Origin: Pseudomonadota bacterium
GTDB lineage: Bacteria; Pseudomonadota; Alphaproteobacteria; Rhizobiales; Xanthobacteraceae
Assembly: GCA_021823875.1 (NCBI GenBank)
Contig: JAKAMD010000218.1
Coordinates: 1-6,115 of the forward strand
DNA: 6,115 nucleotides
Direction of reading: 5' to 3'
The translations under genes and the position numbers were made by a program. Shown here one piece after another: positions 1 through 5,632 of the stretch. Within the stretch, counting starts at the first letter, position 1, and each line of letters opens with the position of its first letter. The notes under the pieces were generated by a model that saw only the letters and a list, made by a program, of their open reading frames with translations, had not been told where the DNA came from and did not search any database.

Positions 1-797
1 GGATAATGCGTGTACTTCACCAGGATCGGCATCACCTTGGCCTTGTCGCTGTACATGATGCGCGTCGCCTCAATATTGGCGGTCACGAAGGCTTGCAGCG
101 CGGCCGGCTTTTCTTTGATCGTCTTTTCGGTCACCGCCATGACTTGGTAAAGCGTCTTCGGCTGCAGTTCCCACATGCGCGCGATCGCATGCAGAGTCGG
201 CACCTTTTCCTTGGCCAGCATCTCCTGCTCGACATGCAGGATCGCAGTGTCGACCTGGTCCGCCACCAGCGCCGGGACATCCTCGGACGCAATGGTGACG
301 AAGTTGACGTCCTTGGGATCGATGTGCGCGGCGCGCAATACATTGCGGCTGAGGAGATCGGCGAAACCGCCGGGCTGCTGGATGCCGATGCGCTTGCCCT
401 TGAGATCGGCCATGGTCTTGATGTTGTCGCGCACGATCATCGAGGCTTCAAACTTGGGCAGATTAGCAACGATGGCCTTGACCGGCGCGCCGTTCGAGCG
501 GCCGATGATCGTCACGGCGCCGGGCGGCATGCCGACATCGAGGTCGCCGGCCAGCACAGCACGGTACACCTTGACGCCGTCTTCGAGCGCGACGGTGTCG
601 ACGTCGACGCCGTATTTCTTGTAGAGGCCGAGGTCCTTGGCGACCAGTACCGGCATGTGCACGACATTCGGTGGCGTGGTCGGCATGCCGACCGTGAGCT
701 TGTTGGTCTGCGCCAGCGCGGCGGCCGGCAACAGCGCGGCGGCCGGCAACAGCGCGGCGGCTGCAAACACCGCCAGAGTCGTGGTGAATTTGCGCAT
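1..797 (-). CDS. NMT1/SsuA-type ABC transporter substrate-binding protein (C-terminus cut by window edge)
   Basis: Secreted solute-binding protein that would capture a small organic substrate in the periplasm and deliver it to an ABC permease. The frame is open from the ATG at 797 to the window edge (265 codons visible; the family usually has about 310-340). Residues 1-29 form a signal peptide: MRKF, then a long Ala/Leu core, with likely cleavage after ALA29. The mature part has the family order: a first strand LTVGMP (35-40), the helix and turn 'LVAKDLGLYKKYGVDV' (51-66), 'AGDLDVGMPP' (83-92), the hinge 'MADLKGKRIGI' (129-139) and 'LVADQVDTAIL' (177-187). The start is supported by a GGGAGGA Shine-Dalgarno sequence ending five bases before the ATG. 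It is transcribed divergently from the dioxygenase operon. The ligand is unknown; proteins of this class bind sulfonates, nitrate, pyrimidine precursors and aromatic acids. It differs clearly from the second binding protein at 3748-4719, so the two are not a recent duplication. Confidence 0.88.
   Translation of the reverse strand, partial: MRKFTTTLAVFAAAALLPAAALLPAAALAQTNKLTVGMPTTPPNVVHMPVLVAKDLGLYKKYGVDVDTVALEDGVKVYRAVLAGDLDVGMPPGAVTIIGRSNGAPVKAIVANLPKFEASMIVRDNIKTMADLKGKRIGIQQPGGFADLLSRNVLRAAHIDPKDVNFVTIASEDVPALVADQVDTAILHVEQEMLAKEKVPTLHAIARMWELQPKTLYQVMAVTEKTIKEKPAALQAFVTANIEATRIMYSDKAKVMPILVKYTHY
714..761 (-). repeat. 18-bp in-frame tandem repeat inside the signal-peptide core (2.7 copies)
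   Basis: The plus-strand unit CAGCGCGGCGGCCGGCAA occurs perfectly at 714-731 and 732-749, followed by its first 12 bases at 750-761. On the coding (minus) strand it encodes Ala-Ala-Ala-Leu-Leu-Pro repeated through residues 13-28 of the substrate-binding protein. It lengthens the hydrophobic core of the signal peptide in steps of six residues without changing the frame. The perfect identity suggests recent replication slippage. Confidence 0.9.
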
Positions 798-802
798 TAT
801 TA

Positions 803-809
803 TCCTCCC
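803..809 (-). promoter_or_regulatory. Shine-Dalgarno sequence of the first substrate-binding protein
   Basis: The minus strand reads GGGAGGA, then five bases (TAATA), then the ATG at 797. It is a near-perfect anti-16S match at normal spacing and fixes the start directly before the signal peptide. Confidence 0.8.
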
Positions 810-892
810 TCGTCTTTTCGTTGTCGTCGGCGTCGCAAGGCGAGCTCCGACATGCGACCCCCCGCCATCGCCCCACGCCGGGCGAGCAGCCG

Positions 893-907
893 TTGGCTTT
901 GCGCCAA
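893..907. promoter_or_regulatory. TTGGC-N5-GCCAA palindrome, possible operator
   Basis: A perfect 5-bp inverted repeat, TTGGC TTTGC GCCAA, lies in the divergent region between the first binding protein and the dioxygenase operon. It also fits the loose T-N11-A pattern bound by LysR-type regulators. No LysR gene is visible in the window, and 5-bp arms arise often by chance, so a regulatory role is only a suggestion. Confidence 0.25.
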
Positions 908-909
908 TG

Positions 910-953
910 GGGGGATTCTGCCCTATCGTGCCTGCAAAAACAACGAATCCCCC
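910..953. promoter_or_regulatory. 9-bp inverted repeat bracketing a weak leftward promoter
   Basis: GGGGGATTC (910-918) and GAATCCCCC (945-953) are perfect inverted arms 26 bp apart. On the minus strand a TTGTTT hexamer (943-938) and a CAGAAT hexamer (920-915) lie between or overlapping the arms with a 17-bp spacer, which resembles a weak sigma-70 promoter for the substrate-binding gene starting at 797. One arm would abut the -35 and the other overlap the -10, as an operator would. The spacer is too long for an ordinary terminator hairpin. The repeat is seen directly; the promoter and operator roles are inferred. Confidence 0.35.
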
Positions 954-985
954 GCGTATTATCCGGCTGCCATGCAATTTCGGCT

Positions 986-1014
986 TTGACGGCGGCAAGG
1001 CACGGCGGCTAAGG
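986..1014 (+). promoter_or_regulatory. Weak candidate promoter for the dioxygenase operon
   Basis: TTGACG (986-991) is a good -35 hexamer. Seventeen bases later stands CTAAGG (1009-1014), a poor -10. It is the best rightward candidate I found in the 249-bp divergent region and lies 33 bp before the start codon at 1047. Alphaproteobacterial promoters often have poor -10 matches, but this could be chance. Confidence 0.2.
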
Positions 1015-1046
1015 GCAAGTCCTCAGCATTTACCCTGGTTGGCACC

Positions 1047-1730
1047 ATGGCCAAATTCGTCGTCGACTTCGGAAAACTCGGTCAGGAACCGGCGCCCGAT
1101 GGCCGGCTCGACGGGCCCGCCTTCCACCGCAACCATGAGCCGATCTGGTCGGCGATCGGCGGATTCTTGAGCGAGGCGCGCGGCGACGTGTTGGAACTCG
1201 GCAGCGGCACCGGTCAGCATGCCATGACCTATGCCGCGCGCACCCCTCAGCTTACGTGGTGGCCGAGCGATATTCTGCCGTCACATCTCGCCAGCATCGC
1301 CGCCTGGCGGGCCGCGGCGGAACTCGCCAATTTGCGTGCACCGCAACGTATCGATCTCGAGCGCGCCGACTGGACCTGGACCAGCGACGGAGGAAGCGGC
1401 GGCCCGCTCGCGGCCATGCTTTGCATCAATGTGTTGCACATTTCACCTTGGCGTGTATCGCAGAATCTGTTCGCTGGCGCCGGCCGCTTCCTTAAGCCGG
1501 GGGGAAGGCTGTTCGTCTATGGGCCGTTCAAGCGCGACGGCGCGCACACCGCGCCAAGCAACGAGGAATTCGACGCGTCCTTGCGCGCGCGCAATTCCGA
1601 ATGGGGCGTGCGCGATATCGCTGATCTCGATCGGGAAGCGCAGCATGCCGGGCTATCGCCGGCCGCACTCACGGCCATGCCGTCCAACAATTGGGTCCTG
1701 GCCTTCGCGCGACCGCTTCGGCAGAATTGA
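1047..1730 (+). CDS. DUF938 family, class I SAM-dependent methyltransferase-like protein
   Basis: A 227-residue protein with the features of the DUF938 family, cytoplasmic Rossmann-fold methyltransferase-like proteins whose substrate is not established. The SAM-binding motif I is VLELGSGTGQHA (48-59). An acidic residue in WWPSD (71-75) follows at the usual end of strand 2. CINVLHISPW (126-135) corresponds to motif IV, and PGGRLFVYGPF (151-161) is the strand-5 region. The family-typical stretch 'SNEEFDASLR...WGVRDIADL' follows at 171-194. Length is normal for the family, so the gene looks complete. No strong Shine-Dalgarno precedes the ATG at 1047, but no better in-frame start exists. It is the first gene of a plus-strand operon, 30 bp before the ring-cleavage dioxygenase. 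Methylation of a pathway intermediate or product is possible, but neither the substrate nor the activity can be read from the sequence. Confidence 0.85.
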   Translation: MAKFVVDFGKLGQEPAPDGRLDGPAFHRNHEPIWSAIGGFLSEARGDVLELGSGTGQHAMTYAARTPQLTWWPSDILPSHLASIAAWRAAAELANLRAPQRIDLERADWTWTSDGGSGGPLAAMLCINVLHISPWRVSQNLFAGAGRFLKPGGRLFVYGPFKRDGAHTAPSNEEFDASLRARNSEWGVRDIADLDREAQHAGLSPAALTAMPSNNWVLAFARPLRQN

Positions 1731-1760
1731 ACCAACAACATCACAAGAAGCCCCGGGACC

Positions 1761-2729
1761 ATGACCGACGAACCAATCTACGACATTGCCCATCTGGCCC
1801 ATCTCGAACTGCGGACGCCGACCTTCGAGCAGAGCCGCAGGTTCTTCATCGACGTGATGGGCATGACCCAGAGCGGCGAAAAAGGCGACAGCGTGTACCT
1901 GCGCGCCTGGGATGATTACGAGCGCTATACGCTCAAGCTAACCGCCTCAAAGACCTCCGGCATGGCGCATGTCGCCTTCCGCACGCGTTCGCCGCAGGCG
2001 CTGGAGCGGCGCGCGGCGGCGCTCAAGGGCTCTGGCTTCGACGTCGGCTGGACCGACGGCGATCTCGGCCATGGCAAGACCTTCGTGTGCAAGGACCCGG
2101 ACGGCCACGTCATCGAACTCTATTACGAGACCGAATGGTACGACCCGCCGCCCGAACTGAAGCCAGCGCTGAAGAACCAGGCACAGCGCTATCCGGCGCG
2201 CGGCTGCAATGTGCGCCGCCTCGATCACTTCAATGGCCTCGCCGTCGACGTCAAAGCCTGCCGCGAGTTCTTCCAGAATTATCTCGGATTTCGCCTGACC
2301 GAGCAGATCGTGATGGACGACGGTACCGAGGCAGGCATGTGGCTGACCGCCACCAACAAGACCTACGATTTCGCTTATACGCGCGACGCAACCGGCACCA
2401 AGGGCCGCTTCCACCACATCACCTATGCGCTCGACTCGCGCGAAGACATCTTGCGTGCTGCCGACGTCTTCCTGGAGCACGGCGTGTTCATCGAGACCGG
2501 CCCGCACAAGCACGCCATCCAGCAGACCTTCTTTCTCTATGTCTATGAGCCGGGCGGCAACCGCGTGGAAGTCGCCTGCCCCGGCGCGCGGCTGATCCTG
2601 GCGCCGGACTGGAAGCCGATCCGTTGGTCGGAGGCCGAGCGCAAGAAAGGCCAGGCCTGGGGCCTGCAGACCATCAAGTCGTTCCATACCCACGGCACCC
2701 CGCCAGTGCCGGGCATCGCGGAGTCGTAA
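1761..2729 (+). CDS. Two-domain type I extradiol ring-cleavage dioxygenase (homoprotocatechuate/catechol 2,3-dioxygenase-like)
   Basis: A 322-residue VOC-fold enzyme expected to cleave a catechol-type ring next to its hydroxyls using Fe(II) or Mn(II) and O2. The N-terminal domain spans about 8-125 and ends in the family-typical YYETEWY (121-127). The catalytic domain spans about 153-275. Metal ligands are recognisable as H156 (LDHFNG), H219 (RFHHITY) and E270 (EPGGNRVE). Y260 and H251 match conserved second-sphere residues, and W194 also matches. Compared from memory with homoprotocatechuate 2,3-dioxygenase, the acid/base His (H200 there) falls on Y202 in TYDFAYT, and a substrate-carboxylate Arg (R243 there) falls on T246. 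The natural substrate is therefore probably not homoprotocatechuate. The N-terminal domain also keeps H14, H70 and E119 at the matching triad positions. The gene lies 30 bp after the methyltransferase-like gene and 6 bp before the dehydrogenase, so it is co-transcribed. No good Shine-Dalgarno precedes the ATG. Confidence 0.87.
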   Translation: MTDEPIYDIAHLAHLELRTPTFEQSRRFFIDVMGMTQSGEKGDSVYLRAWDDYERYTLKLTASKTSGMAHVAFRTRSPQALERRAAALKGSGFDVGWTDGDLGHGKTFVCKDPDGHVIELYYETEWYDPPPELKPALKNQAQRYPARGCNVRRLDHFNGLAVDVKACREFFQNYLGFRLTEQIVMDDGTEAGMWLTATNKTYDFAYTRDATGTKGRFHHITYALDSREDILRAADVFLEHGVFIETGPHKHAIQQTFFLYVYEPGGNRVEVACPGARLILAPDWKPIRWSEAERKKGQAWGLQTIKSFHTHGTPPVPGIAES

Positions 2730-2735
2730 GTCAAA

Positions 2736-3638
2736 ATGGTTCAACGTAATACACCACGCATCTCCTTCATCGGATTCGGCGAGGCCGGCCAGGCCATCGC
2801 CTCGGGCCTGCGCGAAGAAGGCATCGAACGCATCGCCGCCTGGGATATCCTATTTCCCGTACCGGAAGGTGCGCGACTGCTGGCCGCCGGCGCGCAAATG
2901 GGCGTGCGCTGCGCGAGTTCGGCGACCGACGCGGTCCGCGACACCGATCTGGTGATCTCGGCAGTGACGGCATCGTCCAGCCTGGAGGCGGCGCGCTCGG
3001 TCGAGCCGCACCTTTCGGGCAACCCCTATTATCTCGACATCAATTCGGTCTCGCCCGGCCGCAAGCAGGAAACCGCCAAGCTGCTCGACGGCAAGGCGCG
3101 CTATGTCGACGTGGCGGTGATCGCGCCGATCCATCCCAAGCGCCACCGCACGCCGCTGTTGATCTCCGGCCCGCACGCGGAAGCGATTTCGCCGCTGCTG
3201 CGCGAACTGGAGATGCAACTCACGGTGATCGACGACAAAGTTGGGTCGGCGGCCGCCATCAAGATGATCCGCAGCGTGATGATCAAGGGGATCGAGGCGC
3301 TGACACTCGAATGCTTCCTGGCCGCCAGCCGCGCCAATGTGCTCGATGCGGTCACCGTTTCGCTGAAGAACAATTACCCCGGTGTCGATTGGCCGGCCAT
3401 GTCGGAATACAACGTCGAACGCATGGCGAGCCACGGCGAGCGGCGCGCCGCCGAGATGGAAGAGTCGGCCGCTACTTTACGCGAACTGGGGCTCGAGCCC
3501 CTGATGGTGGAGGCGACGGTCAAGCGCCAGCGCGAGATGGGCGCGATCGGCAAAGAGGAGAAAGTGCGCGCCTCCTTGACGGAAGGCCGCAATGCCATGC
3601 TGGCTGCCATCAGCGCGGCGAAGAAGAACAAAGACTAG
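2736..3638 (+). CDS. NAD-binding dehydrogenase, 6-phosphogluconate/beta-hydroxyacid dehydrogenase-like with DUF1932 C-terminus
   Basis: A 300-residue cytoplasmic oxidoreductase, full length for its family. The N-terminal Rossmann domain starts with ISFIGFGEAG (9-18), the dinucleotide loop GxGxxG. D37 at the end of strand 2 (AAWD) suggests NAD(H) rather than NADP(H). DINSVSPGRK (101-110) sits where beta-hydroxyacid dehydrogenases have their substrate-binding DxST-type loop. VGSAAAIKMIRSVMIKG (169-185) holds K176 at the catalytic-lysine position. The all-helical second half, roughly 190-295, matches the DUF1932 region. The family normally oxidises or reduces a hydroxyacid or semialdehyde, and the substrate here is unknown. 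It starts 6 bp after the dioxygenase stop, with GGAG 12 bp upstream inside the previous gene, so translation is probably coupled. Processing a ring-cleavage product or a precursor alcohol is the natural guess from context, not something the sequence shows. Confidence 0.87.
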   Translation: MVQRNTPRISFIGFGEAGQAIASGLREEGIERIAAWDILFPVPEGARLLAAGAQMGVRCASSATDAVRDTDLVISAVTASSSLEAARSVEPHLSGNPYYLDINSVSPGRKQETAKLLDGKARYVDVAVIAPIHPKRHRTPLLISGPHAEAISPLLRELEMQLTVIDDKVGSAAAIKMIRSVMIKGIEALTLECFLAASRANVLDAVTVSLKNNYPGVDWPAMSEYNVERMASHGERRAAEMEESAATLRELGLEPLMVEATVKRQREMGAIGKEEKVRASLTEGRNAMLAAISAAKKNKD

Positions 3639-3689
3639 CGCTTGGCATTCCCCGGCGCGAACCTGGCGTGCAAGCGTCAAAGAAGCGCA

Positions 3690-3725
3690 AAACGAAAAAC
3701 GGGCCGCTGCGACAGCAGCGGCCCG
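3690..3725 (-). terminator. Intrinsic terminator for the leftward aldolase/binding-protein operon
   Basis: A perfect 11-bp stem pairs CGGGCCGCTGC (3700-3710) with GCAGCGGCCCG (3715-3725) around a 4-base loop. Read on the minus strand, the stem is followed directly by TTTTTCGTTTTG, a good U-tract, 23 bp after the stop of the second binding protein. On the plus strand the hairpin is followed by CTTCGTCG, which is not U-rich. It is therefore mainly a leftward terminator, although the hairpin may slow rightward transcription from the convergent dioxygenase operon. Confidence 0.88.
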
Positions 3726-3747
3726 CTTCGTCGTGCGTCCGGCGTGA

Positions 3748-4719
3748 CTATTTCTTCACCGGCGGGATCTGGATCAGCTCGGCAAGTTGCGCCTTTGTGA
3801 GTGGCTTGGTCAGGAACTTAAGCTTCACCGCATCGCGCACTGCGCCGTCGAGGTCGGCGAAATGGTCGGTCTGCAGCGCCGACTTCGGATGGTACTTCTC
3901 CATCGACATCTTCAACAACTCGACCGGCTTGTGAATCTTCTTGGCATACATTTCGACCGCTTTCGGATCGGCGTACATCCAGTCCACCGCCTCGCGATAG
4001 GCCTGCATGAAGCGCATGATGGCATCATGCTTGGTCTTCAGCGCATTGGCGTTGACGATCAGCGTGCGCACGGTCTGCCCGCGCAGCGAAGGAACATCGC
4101 TGCCGTGGGCGATGATGCGGACCTTGCCATCCTTCTCTTCCTGCAGACCGAAGGGCGGCGCTGCCCAGCCGATATCGATCTGGCCGGACATCACTGCGGT
4201 CAGCGTCGCCGCCGGGCCACCAGTTGCGGTCGGCTTGGCCTTGCAGCCGAGTTCTTTGACGAAGGCGACCACGATGTTGTTCGAGGACGAGCCGTTGGTC
4301 GAATAGGCGATGGTGTTTGCCGGCGTGGCGTCCTTCAGGCTCTTGATCTTGGAATCCGAGCGCACATACCAGTAGAGATCGCCGGTGCCGGTGAACATCG
4401 GCGCCAGAATGCGTACCGGCGCGCCCTTCTCGAAAGCGCGCATGGCACCGGCCGCGCCCACGCCTGCGCCGATATCTGCGGAACCGGAAATCACCGCCTG
4501 GATGGTTTCGCCCGCGCCGCGGGTGCCGACATTCTCCAGCACGAGCCCGTGCTTCTTGAAGATGCCGGCATCCTGGCCGAGCGTCGGGGCCTGGTTCTCC
4601 CAGTTGTTGATCTGTCCGATGACCAGCTTGAGATGGTCTTCGGCGGCGGCCGGATTTGCCGCCATTGCCAGCGGGGCGATCAGTCCGACCGCCAAGGCAA
4701 GACGCTTAAGGATCGTCAT
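3748..4719 (-). CDS. Second NMT1/TauA-type ABC transporter substrate-binding protein
   Basis: Periplasmic solute-binding protein, 323 residues, complete. I place the start at the ATG at 4719 (MTILKR) rather than the upstream ATG at 4734, because a GGGAGGA Shine-Dalgarno (4732-4726) lies six bases before it and overlaps the five-residue extension the longer version would need. The signal peptide is residues 1-26, with likely cleavage after PAAA26. Family landmarks are KLVIGQ (31-36), 'GQDAGIFKKHGLVL' (48-61), GSADIGAGVGAAGAM (79-93), 'IKSLKDATPANTIAYSTNGS' (125-144), GPAATLTAVMSGQIDIGWA (168-186) and a helical C-terminal lobe. It would feed an ABC importer, possibly the one whose ATPase starts at 5776. 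It lies about 100 bp downstream of the aldolase-family gene on the same strand and is followed by a strong terminator. The ligand is unknown; linkage to a ring-cleavage operon makes an aromatic acid or a related carboxylate plausible. Confidence 0.9.
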   Translation of the reverse strand: MTILKRLALAVGLIAPLAMAANPAAAEDHLKLVIGQINNWENQAPTLGQDAGIFKKHGLVLENVGTRGAGETIQAVISGSADIGAGVGAAGAMRAFEKGAPVRILAPMFTGTGDLYWYVRSDSKIKSLKDATPANTIAYSTNGSSSNNIVVAFVKELGCKAKPTATGGPAATLTAVMSGQIDIGWAAPPFGLQEEKDGKVRIIAHGSDVPSLRGQTVRTLIVNANALKTKHDAIMRFMQAYREAVDWMYADPKAVEMYAKKIHKPVELLKMSMEKYHPKSALQTDHFADLDGAVRDAVKLKFLTKPLTKAQLAELIQIPPVKK

Positions 4720-4725
4720 TGAGGT

Positions 4726-4732
4726 TCCTCCC
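4726..4732 (-). promoter_or_regulatory. Shine-Dalgarno deciding the start of the second binding protein
   Basis: The minus strand reads GGGAGGA, six bases (ACCTCA), then the ATG at 4719. Because it falls inside the extension that an ATG at 4734 would encode, it argues for the shorter 323-residue product with a standard signal peptide. Confidence 0.8.
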
Positions 4733-4819
4733 ATAGTTTATGCTTGTAGTTCTATCGTTGCAGTCTCGATCCGGATGGACCGCATTCAACACTGAGAGCG
4801 GCCTGCCGGGAAGCGCAAA

Positions 4820-5632
4820 CTATCGACGACGCCCTTTGCCGCTCTTCTTGGCGCCCACGGCTTTTTTTGCTGCAACGCGTCGCGGCTTGCCCTCGGACCG
4901 CACCGCCGCGGGCGCTCCATCCGCTTTGCCTACCCGCATAGCCCAATAGTCCCAGGATCGGGTGAGGCCGGTGGTCTTGATCGGAATCTGGCCGGCCAAA
5001 CGCGTCTCGCCTTCCGATAGCGAGGAAATCGCGCCGAGGCTCATGGCCCGCACCTGGAATTCCGCATTGCGGCAAGTCTGGATCGCCCGGAAGACGCAGT
5101 CGCGCACGTTCGCGCCGATCACGGTGACGCCGTGGCGACGCATCAGCACCATCACGTGGGAACCGAGCGCGCGGGCAAGCGAAGCGCCCTCCTCCGGCTT
5201 GACCACCAACATGTTGGTATCGCCGAACTCGAAGCGCTGGTCCCAGAACGGCGGCTTGATGCCGCCGACCGCGCCGAGATGAAATACCGGCAGGTAATCG
5301 ACGCCAGTGATCAGCAGCGGCATGAAAGCCGGCGAATGATGATGGCAGACCGCCATCACATCCGGCCGCGCCTTGTAGATCTCGCCATGGATCACGCGTT
5401 CGGAATATTGCGCTGCACCCGGATCGCGCACCGGACGGGAATCGAGGTCGTATTCGATCAGCCCGTCAGGCGTGACCATGTCGGGCGCACTGGAGCGCGA
5501 AAGAAAATAACGCTGCGGATTGCCGGGATGGCGCATGCTGACATGGCCAAAAGTGTCGAGCACGCCTTCATTGGCGGCTATGCGGTTGGCGAGTGCGAGT
5601 TCGCGCAGGGCTTCGGCGAGCGGGGACGGCAC
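4820..5632 (-). CDS. Class II aldolase/adducin-family enzyme with a basic C-terminal tail
   Basis: A 270-residue cytoplasmic enzyme of the metal-dependent class II aldolase/adducin fold. The family includes fuculose- and ribulose-phosphate aldolases and decarboxylases of aromatic or pyridine dicarboxylates (for example 3,4-dihydroxyphthalate and vitamin B6-pathway decarboxylases). Motifs are 'DTFGHVSMRHP' (26-36), the catalytic-type Glu in YSERVIHGE (E78), metal ligands in the HHH stretch 97-99 (H97 and H99 fit the HxH pattern) and H167 in MRRHGVTVIG. The fold ends near residue 235. After about residue 248 comes an Ala/Lys/Arg-rich tail (AAKKAVGAKKSGKGRRR) that is not part of the fold. The start is GTG at 5632, with AGAGGA eight bases upstream; an in-frame TAG at 5671-5669 rules out a longer form. 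It is the first gene of a leftward unit with the second binding protein. Next to a ring-cleavage dioxygenase, a decarboxylase role fits better than sugar-phosphate cleavage, but this is inference. Confidence 0.87.
   Translation of the reverse strand: MPSPLAEALRELALANRIAANEGVLDTFGHVSMRHPGNPQRYFLSRSSAPDMVTPDGLIEYDLDSRPVRDPGAAQYSERVIHGEIYKARPDVMAVCHHHSPAFMPLLITGVDYLPVFHLGAVGGIKPPFWDQRFEFGDTNMLVVKPEEGASLARALGSHVMVLMRRHGVTVIGANVRDCVFRAIQTCRNAEFQVRAMSLGAISSLSEGETRLAGQIPIKTTGLTRSWDYWAMRVGKADGAPAAVRSEGKPRRVAAKKAVGAKKSGKGRRR

Noticed and set aside
6..989. Long plus-strand ORF (327 codons) with repeated Arg-Gln-Gln-Arg-Gly-Gly
   Set aside because: It is the antisense shadow of the first binding protein. 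The repeat is the complementary reading of the 18-bp signal-peptide repeat, and the protein has no family features.
1947..2744. Minus-strand ORF of 265 codons opposite the dioxygenase
   Set aside because: It mirrors a gene with intact metal-binding motifs, has no domain signal of its own, and overlaps the dioxygenase almost entirely.
3639..3676. CGCTTG ... CAAGCG inverted repeat just after the dehydrogenase stop, as a rightward terminator
   Set aside because: The arms are only 6 bp, 26 bp apart, and have no U-tract after them, so this is too weak to call a terminator.
3787..4722. Plus-strand ORF of 311 codons opposite the second binding protein
   Set aside because: It is an antisense shadow common in GC-rich genes. 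Its His/Arg-rich composition and lack of motifs contrast with the clear NMT1-family protein on the other strand.
4720..4734. Five-residue N-terminal extension (MGGTS) of the second binding protein
   Set aside because: These codons are largely the Shine-Dalgarno sequence itself. The ATG at 4719 gives a standard signal peptide with correct spacing.
4720..4819. Separate promoter or terminator between the aldolase-family gene and the second binding protein
   Set aside because: The 100-bp gap holds only AT-richer stretches (for example CATAAACT on the minus strand) without a matching -35, and no convincing hairpin, so nothing firm could be assigned.
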